Source: an uncultured Planctomycetales bacterium
GTDB lineage: Bacteria > Planctomycetota > Planctomycetia > Isosphaerales > Isosphaeraceae
Length of the DNA stretch: 5,842 nt
Assembly: GCA_937997355.1 (NCBI GenBank)
Contig: CALKTZ010000258.1
Span: 1-5,842, forward strand
Direction of reading: 5' to 3'
Position 1 is the first letter of the stretch. The number at the start of each line of letters is the position of its first letter. This document shows positions 1-4,461 of the stretch, in pieces. The notes below the pieces were generated by a model, which was given only the letters and a program-made list of their open reading frames with translations, ran no database searches and was not told the origin of the DNA. Both the position numbers and the translations under genes were made by a program.

Positions 1-209
1 CAAGGGCGATCCTCGGGGGGCTCCTGGCGGGCGAACCGGCTACCCTCTTCGTGCTCCCCTGCGTCTATTCCTTGCTCGTGAAGGATCGTCCGGGACACGA
101 TGATGAAGGCCATGATTCGGAAGGAGAGGATGAGAACTGGGGTGCGGAGCGCCAGCCCGATCCTCAGGGAGAGCCTCCCGAGTCTCCCGCGCACGACCCG
201 CTCGCTTAG
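1..209 (+). CDS. RND efflux permease, C-terminal end only (5' end outside window)
   Basis: Sixty-eight codons are visible, read from base 3 and ending at TAG 207-209. Visible residues 2-25 form the last transmembrane helix of an RND-superfamily pump: a GG-L-L start, then ATLFVLPCVYSLL, which matches the TLFVVPVVYS-type end of helix 12 in AcrB/CzcA-like proteins. A cytoplasmic tail of about 43 residues follows, unusually rich in Asp, Glu and His (GHDDEGHDSEGEDE) and then Pro. These pumps use the proton gradient to export drugs, metals or other solutes from the periplasm or inner membrane. The adaptor gene begins 121 bases downstream on the same strand, so the two probably form one pump. A Glu (visible residue 11) sits where most relatives have a small or hydrophobic residue. 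The subfamily (drug, metal or other) cannot be decided from this fragment. Confidence 0.85.
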   Translation, partial: RAILGGLLAGEPATLFVLPCVYSLLVKDRPGHDDEGHDSEGEDENWGAERQPDPQGEPPESPAHDPLA

Positions 210-316
210 AAGACTTCGCCTCTTTCAATGAGACGGAATGGGATAACCCGGAATTTGATTTGTCATGACCGAATCGACGGTTCTCGGATGCGAGTAAACG
301 AGCGCCTCAAAAACGT

Positions 317-322
317 GGAAGG
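317..322 (+). promoter_or_regulatory. Shine-Dalgarno of the adaptor gene
   Basis: GGAAGG lies 8 bases before the ATG at 331 and supports that start. The 121-base gap behind it (210-330) holds an 8-base palindrome, GTCATGAC (262-269), but no convincing -35/-10 pair that I can see. I therefore cannot tell whether the adaptor has its own promoter or depends on read-through from the permease gene. Confidence 0.6.
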
Positions 323-330
323 TAAAGCTA

Positions 331-1830
331 ATGTCGAGTGAAACGAATTTCGAGCTTCCTTCAGCTCCCGAGCCGCGGAAAACGCACGGGAAAGGCCATC
401 GAGCCATTATCGTCGGCCTGCTCGTCGCGCTCCTGCTCGTCGCGGGCCTGTATCTCCGGGAGATGAGGGCCAAGACGGGAAGGCCTGTCGAGCACAATCA
501 GACGGTTCACCATGAGGCGAAGTCGTCAGAACACGAGATTCCGGTCGAGGTCGTGCGCGTCGAGAAGGGGGGGATCGCGCGGACTTCGGCACAGATCGGT
601 TCGATCCACCCCTACGAAGAAGCCGAGCTCTTCGCGAAGATTTCCGGTTATCTCTCGAATCTCCTGGTCGACTACGGGACGCACGTCAAGCGAGGGCAGC
701 TTCTGGCGGAGATCGACGATCCGGAAATCATCGAGGATGCCAGGAAGGCGGAAGCCGATCTCGGCCAGGCGGAGGCGGCTGTCGCCCAGGCCCAGGCGTT
801 CATCGAATCCGCCAAGGCGGATAAAGACGCCTCGTCCACCACGGTCGAGCAGACCATCGCCGACGTCGATCGATTCACCTCGATGCGGACCTATCACGAG
901 AAGAAATTCGCGCGCTATCGAGAGCTCGTGCAGAGCAAGGCCATCCCGCAGCAGATCGCCGACGAGGAAGAAGAGAGTTACGAGTCGGCCCGGTCCGCGG
1001 AAGTTTCGTCGCAGAAGGCGGTCCTCAACGCCCGGGCGCAACTCGTCGCCGCCGCCGCCAGGGTGAAGAAGGCCGAGGCCGATCTCGCCGAGGCGAAGGC
1101 CAACGTCGAGGTCGCCCGCGCCAAGCTCGCCAGGGCGAAAGTCTTCGTGGGCTACACCAAGATCACATCCCCCTATGATGGGGTGATCACCAAGAGGAAC
1201 TTTTTCCGAGGGGCCTTCATCCGCTCCGCCTCCGAGGGGGGCACGATCCCTCTCCTGACCGTCTCCCGCACGGATAAGGTCCGCGTCGTCACGCAAGTCC
1301 CCGACCGGGACGTGCCCTTCACCAGCATCGGGGATAAGGCACAAGTGACCCTGGATGCTTTAGGGGGCGAGGTTTTTCATGGGACCGTCTCGCGATTCGC
1401 CGAGAATGAGGAGCCCACGTCGCGGACGATGCACACGGAAATCGATCTGGATAACCCAAAAGACAAGCTCCGGCCCGGCATGTACGGGATCGCGCGGATC
1501 ATCCTCGACACGCCGCTGAAGGCTTCGACCCTCCCCTCGACCTGCATCCTGGGCGAGTCGAAGAATGGCAACGCGGATGTTTTCGTCATTCATGAAGGGA
1601 AGGCCAAGAAGCGGCGGATCGCCGTCGGCGTTGACGACGGCCTGCACGTTGAGGTCCTTTCCGGCCTTTCGCCGACCGACGACGTCATCGTGAATACGGG
1701 TTCGATCATCGATGGATCACCGGTACGCGCGATTCCGGCGGAAAAGCTTCCCGGCAAGGAATTGGCGGAGAAATCCACGGCGAAGGTGAAATCCGCAGGA
1801 TCGGAACAACACCCAACGCACCACGAATAG
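331..1830 (+). CDS. RND efflux periplasmic adaptor subunit (HlyD/AcrA-like membrane fusion protein)
   Basis: This 499-residue protein would link an inner-membrane RND permease to an outer-membrane TolC-type duct. Order of parts: a short cytoplasmic head; one uncleaved membrane anchor at about 25-42, with no lipobox Cys; first lipoyl half at about 93-130 (EAELFAKISGYL, GTHVKRGQLLAEID); a long alpha-hairpin at about 133-270, rich in Ala, Glu and Lys; second lipoyl half at about 271-300 (YTKITSPYDGVITKRNFF); beta-barrel at about 310-395 (VPDRDVPF, GTVSRFAE, LRPGMYG); and a membrane-proximal domain at about 400-470. The tail is hydrophilic and ends HPTHHE. The hairpin tip is around R195-P206. The start is supported by GGAAGG 8 bases upstream. 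The permease gene ends 121 bases before it. Each hairpin arm is about twice AcrA's length, and the Ser of the tip motif is Pro206. Family assignment is firm; the exported substrate is unknown. Confidence 0.95.
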   Translation: MSSETNFELPSAPEPRKTHGKGHRAIIVGLLVALLLVAGLYLREMRAKTGRPVEHNQTVHHEAKSSEHEIPVEVVRVEKGGIARTSAQIGSIHPYEEAELFAKISGYLSNLLVDYGTHVKRGQLLAEIDDPEIIEDARKAEADLGQAEAAVAQAQAFIESAKADKDASSTTVEQTIADVDRFTSMRTYHEKKFARYRELVQSKAIPQQIADEEEESYESARSAEVSSQKAVLNARAQLVAAAARVKKAEADLAEAKANVEVARAKLARAKVFVGYTKITSPYDGVITKRNFFRGAFIRSASEGGTIPLLTVSRTDKVRVVTQVPDRDVPFTSIGDKAQVTLDALGGEVFHGTVSRFAENEEPTSRTMHTEIDLDNPKDKLRPGMYGIARIILDTPLKASTLPSTCILGESKNGNADVFVIHEGKAKKRRIAVGVDDGLHVEVLSGLSPTDDVIVNTGSIIDGSPVRAIPAEKLPGKELAEKSTAKVKSAGSEQHPTHHE

Positions 1831-1914
1831 GCCCTGAGGCTGCATCGGGGCCTGGAGACGCCGAACTCTTTCGGCCGATGCTATTACGAAAGACTATTGA
1901 ACGGGCAGCCTGCG

Positions 1915-1938
1915 CGCCGCGAGGCATAGCTTGCGGCG
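1915..1938 (+). promoter_or_regulatory. Leader hairpin upstream of the dockerin/Ig gene
   Basis: The left arm CGCCGCGAG (1915-1923) pairs with the right arm CTTGCGGCG (1930-1938) over 9 base pairs, one of them G-U, around a 6-base loop (GCATAG). It ends 14 bases before the Shine-Dalgarno of the downstream gene and has no following T-run, so a simple terminator for the adaptor is unlikely. It could be an mRNA-stabilising or translation-modulating 5' structure; that role is inference. Confidence 0.4.
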
Positions 1939-1941
1939 AGC

Positions 1942-1951
1942 TTCGTACGAA
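1942..1951. promoter_or_regulatory. 10-base perfect palindrome TTCGTACGAA
   Basis: TTCGTACGAA is exactly self-complementary and lies one base before the GGAG Shine-Dalgarno of the next gene, only 3 bases after the leader hairpin. It could be an operator half-site pair or part of the mRNA leader fold. A 10-base palindrome can arise by chance, and no regulator gene is visible in the window. Confidence 0.25.
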
Positions 1952-1952
1952 C

Positions 1953-1956
1953 GGAG
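1953..1956 (+). promoter_or_regulatory. Shine-Dalgarno of the dockerin/Ig-like gene
   Basis: GGAG sits 9 bases before the ATG at 1966. A nearer ATG at 1958 is in the same register as a stop after only two more codons, so 1966 is the usable start. Confidence 0.55.
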
Positions 1957-1965
1957 TATGAAATC

Positions 1966-2601
1966 ATGAGACGATTCATCAGGAGGCATCGCCCCCTGTT
2001 TGAACTGTTGGAATGCAAGCTCGCCCTCAGCAACGTCACTCCGCTTGCCGATTCCATGTCGCGGGAACCGGCCCAGGCCGTCGCGACACGCAATCAAAAC
2101 ACCCTCCAGACACTCCAGGCGTTCACGCTTTCCTATCCGAGCACGTTCGGCGGCCCGAGATACGACCCCGCTTTCGACCTCAATCAGAATGGTCGAGTCG
2201 GCCAGGACGACGGCAGGCAGCTTCTCCGTTCGCTCCCCGCGCTCGGCCGCAAGCGGCCGATCACTCTCACGTTGAGTCTCGCCCCGAGGGACCGCGCCAG
2301 GGGAACCGTGCCGAATAATTCGGGAGGGGTCACCCATTCGATGGAACCGACCGTGATCGGACACACCTCTCCCGGGGCCTTGATCTTCACGGGGAGCGGG
2401 ACGGTCGATTTCAAATTGAAAGGCCCGGCGGCCGTCGCGGATCAGAATGGAAACTTCTCGATCAAGCTTAAGATGACCGCGGGCATCAATCAGGAAGACT
2501 TCCAGGCCGTCGACCGCTATGGCCAGCAGAAATCACACGCATTTCCGATCTACTGGCTTGGATTTCGAGCCCACGAGAATCGGCATCCCCAAAATCTCTG
2601 A
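1966..2601 (+). CDS. Small planctomycete-type surface protein with a dockerin-like loop and an Ig-like domain
   Basis: A 211-residue protein of unknown function. The Arg-rich N-terminus (MRRFIRRHRP) leads into LFELLECKLALSNVTP, resembling the 'RP.LE.LE.R.A.S' start common on large extracellular planctomycete proteins. There is no classical hydrophobic signal peptide. Residues about 66-90 hold a dockerin/EF-hand-like calcium loop: D71, N73, N75, G76, V78 and D82 occupy the D-x-N-x-D/N-G-x-V-x-x-x-D positions. Residues about 98-196 look like a bacterial Ig-like beta-sandwich, with GHTSPGALI early and AVADQNGNFSIKL then FQAVDRYGQQ late, the pattern of surface Ig repeats. The protein ends soon after that domain. 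It is flanked by efflux genes; whether it works with the pump is not shown. Domain calls come from motif pattern only, and the protein might be a decayed remnant of a longer surface protein. Confidence 0.8.
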   Translation: MRRFIRRHRPLFELLECKLALSNVTPLADSMSREPAQAVATRNQNTLQTLQAFTLSYPSTFGGPRYDPAFDLNQNGRVGQDDGRQLLRSLPALGRKRPITLTLSLAPRDRARGTVPNNSGGVTHSMEPTVIGHTSPGALIFTGSGTVDFKLKGPAAVADQNGNFSIKLKMTAGINQEDFQAVDRYGQQKSHAFPIYWLGFRAHENRHPQNL

Positions 2602-2609
2602 GAACTTTG

Positions 2610-2647
2610 CGAGCCGCGTTCAGCACGGCTCGGAAAACCGTCGAGCC
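2610..2647. terminator. Candidate bidirectional terminator or alternating hairpin in the convergent gap
   Basis: Three arms alternate at 16-base spacing: CGAGCCG (2610-2616), CGGCTCG (2626-2632) and CGAGCC (2642-2647). The middle arm can pair with either neighbour, giving a 7-bp stem with a 9-base loop or a 6-bp stem with a 9-base loop. A further weak pair, CGGCA (2681-2685) with TGCCG (2695-2699), lies closer to the minus-strand stop. The position between two converging genes suits transcription termination on both strands, but neither strand shows a proper U-tract, so an intrinsic terminator is uncertain. Confidence 0.3.
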
Positions 2648-2709
2648 CTTGAATCGTGACGACCTCCTTTTCGGGAGCGTCGGCACGATCGGCTTGCCGT
2701 TTCAATGGT

Positions 2710-4443
2710 TCAATAGGCCGGAGGAGGTGGTACGACGGCGACGGGCATGGGCTCCGCGCGGGTCCACTTCTTGGCGACCAGGCCATCGAGCGGAGGGAGC
2801 GGGGGGTCGGCGATCGGCGGGGTGTTGCTCGGCATGACTTGGGACTGATCGACGGGCGGGGGCGAGCCGAGTGCAACAAAGAGCCGAATTTGTGCCTTGT
2901 TGTAATTGAGGACGGCACGGATTCGGTCGACTCGTGCGTGGTTCAGAAGCTCCAGACTGTTGACGACCTCGATTGGGCGACCGACGGTGTTCCGGATGCG
3001 TTGGAGGTCTTCGCGGAAGCCGACCTCCGCGCTAGCGAGTTGACGGGTCGTGACTCCCACCTGGTTTCTCGCGGCGTCGATTTCCGCATGGGAGGCACTG
3101 ACCTCGCTCCGAATCAGGGAAATGGCTTTCGCCTGCTCCCCCGCCGCCTGGCCGATCTCGGCCCGACGCTGCTTCATGAGCGCAAGATTGCCGAATCCGA
3201 AATTGCGAAAGGTCCAGTAAGCCATCAGATCGAGGTCGGTCCGCCCTCCGAAATGAGCAAGCTCGGGGCCGACGAGATTGCTCCCGCCACCAAACACACC
3301 GCCACTAAAGCCCATCCCGACGGTCGGGAGGAGCGGCCGGAAGACCTCCTGCTTGTGGCGATAGTCCGCCTCGGAAATCGCGGCGCTTCGCGCCTGCGCT
3401 TCCGGCCGTCGCTGGATTGCCACGGCGATCAAATCGGGCAGCGGCGCGGCAGGATCGATCAGTGTCACTTGCTCCGTCACGGGGGCAATCGGCCGGAGCC
3501 GAACCGATTGGTCGAGGTGAAGCCGACGGGAAAGCCGCGCCGCGGTCACGGCCACCAGTTCCTCGGCTTCGCGCACTTCAATCTCGATCAGGCTGAGTTC
3601 GGTCGCGGCCCGCTCGGCATCGGCCTCGCGACCCTGCTGAGCGTCCGCGTAGGCACGAGTCAGTCGCGCGACTTCCGCCTCCTGCATCGCCGTCTCACGC
3701 CGCACAAAAAGTTCGGCCTCGGCGGCGATCAGCTCGAAATGGAATTCGGCAACTTCGCGAAGGACGTTGTTGTTCGTGGTTGCGGCGTCGAATTGCGCCA
3801 CGGCGACATGCTGGTGAGCCGCGAGCGGTTCGAAGATCGCGTCGGTCAACGGACTGAAGATGCTCACGGCCGGGATTTCCACCGTGCCGGCCGTGACCGG
3901 CATCGCACCGCCACCGAAGTAGAGCGATTTCTGATTCAGGTTCAGGATGACCCCCGAGGAGCGTTGAAGGTTGCCGGTATGATCGTGATAGCTGGCGCCC
4001 AGGTTGAGGCTCGGCAGCATGATGACCCTCGCCTTTTGCTGGATGGCGAGGGCCTCGCCGATCATTTGCACGGCCCCGGCGATTTGAGGGTTTTCCGCCT
4101 GAGCGAGCCGAAGCGCGGAGCTGAGGTCGATCGCGAATTCTCGTCCCGGTGGGGGGATGGCGGGTTGATTGGGATCGATCGGCGCATCGGGAGTTCCGGC
4201 ACGATCGTTCGACGGCTCCGACATGCTGGCCGAGGCGGGGGTCAGCGCGCGGTCAAGTCCCTTCACGGTCCCTTGAACCGTCAGGGGCGTTTTCGAGGCA
4301 GCGAGAGATTTGACCGCCTCTCGGTAGGCGAGCGGTTCTCTCGATTTCATCGTCGCGCAGCCCGTGAGCAGGCTTGCCGCCAACAGGAGGAAACCGGCCC
4401 GACACCAACAACGAATCCTGCTCGAACATGAACAATCACTCAT
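2710..4443 (-). CDS. TolC-family outer-membrane efflux lipoprotein (complete)
   Basis: A 577-residue outer-membrane duct protein, which as a trimer would form the exit channel of a tripartite pump. The N-terminus is a lipoprotein signal: a short head, a hydrophobic stretch (about 17-26) and lipobox LTGC with C29 as the predicted lipidated residue. A Pro/Ala linker (about 68-102) follows. Two OEP repeats come next. The first (about 105-310) begins SSALRLAQAENPQIAGA, has the outer strands and loop at about 143-210, and ends with GREADAERAATEL (271-283) and RLSRRLHLD. The second (about 335-527) has a Gly-rich outer segment, GGVFGGGSNLV (381-391), and ends NYNKAQIRLFVALGSPP. A Pro-rich tail of about 50 residues closes the protein. 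The ATG has AGGAG 8 bases upstream and starts 18 bases after the preceding paralogue's stop, so an operon is very likely. The n-region carries four Cys (4, 6, 12, 14), which is unusual. Confidence 0.95.
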   Translation of the reverse strand: MSDCSCSSRIRCWCRAGFLLLAASLLTGCATMKSREPLAYREAVKSLAASKTPLTVQGTVKGLDRALTPASASMSEPSNDRAGTPDAPIDPNQPAIPPPGREFAIDLSSALRLAQAENPQIAGAVQMIGEALAIQQKARVIMLPSLNLGASYHDHTGNLQRSSGVILNLNQKSLYFGGGAMPVTAGTVEIPAVSIFSPLTDAIFEPLAAHQHVAVAQFDAATTNNNVLREVAEFHFELIAAEAELFVRRETAMQEAEVARLTRAYADAQQGREADAERAATELSLIEIEVREAEELVAVTAARLSRRLHLDQSVRLRPIAPVTEQVTLIDPAAPLPDLIAVAIQRRPEAQARSAAISEADYRHKQEVFRPLLPTVGMGFSGGVFGGGSNLVGPELAHFGGRTDLDLMAYWTFRNFGFGNLALMKQRRAEIGQAAGEQAKAISLIRSEVSASHAEIDAARNQVGVTTRQLASAEVGFREDLQRIRNTVGRPIEVVNSLELLNHARVDRIRAVLNYNKAQIRLFVALGSPPPVDQSQVMPSNTPPIADPPLPPLDGLVAKKWTRAEPMPVAVVPPPPAY

Positions 4444-4451
4444 TTCTCCGT

Positions 4452-4459
4452 CTCCTCCC
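4452..4459 (-). promoter_or_regulatory. Strong Shine-Dalgarno of the downstream TolC-like gene
   Basis: On the minus strand GGGAGGAG occupies 4459 down to 4452, ending 8 bases before the ATG at 4443-4441. It fills most of the 18-base gap after the upstream gene's TGA (4464-4462). No room is left for a promoter in the gap, so transcription must come from, or through, the upstream paralogue. Confidence 0.75.
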
Positions 4460-4461
4460 TC

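Noticed and set aside
210..330. Possible promoter or separate small gene between permease and adaptor.
   Set aside because: There is no convincing -35/-10 pair and no small frame with a ribosome site other than the adaptor's own; the 8-base palindrome GTCATGAC alone is not enough.
526..1344. A 272-codon minus-strand frame inside the adaptor gene.
   Set aside because: It is opposite the well-recognised adaptor domains, and its product is a low-complexity Gly/Asp/Leu/Arg mixture with no family resemblance.
1829..1853. Possible terminator hairpin after the adaptor (AGGCCC at 1829-1834 with GGGCCT at 1848-1853).
   Set aside because: The stem is only 6 bp with a 13-base loop, overlaps the stop codon, and has no T-run after it; it is easily chance in GC-rich DNA.
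2656..4431. A 591-codon open frame on the + strand covering nearly the whole minus-strand TolC-like gene.
   Set aside because: The minus frame has a lipoprotein signal, both OEP repeats and a strong Shine-Dalgarno. The + frame gives an Arg/Gly/Asp-rich product with no recognisable domain, as expected for the mirror of a GC-rich gene.
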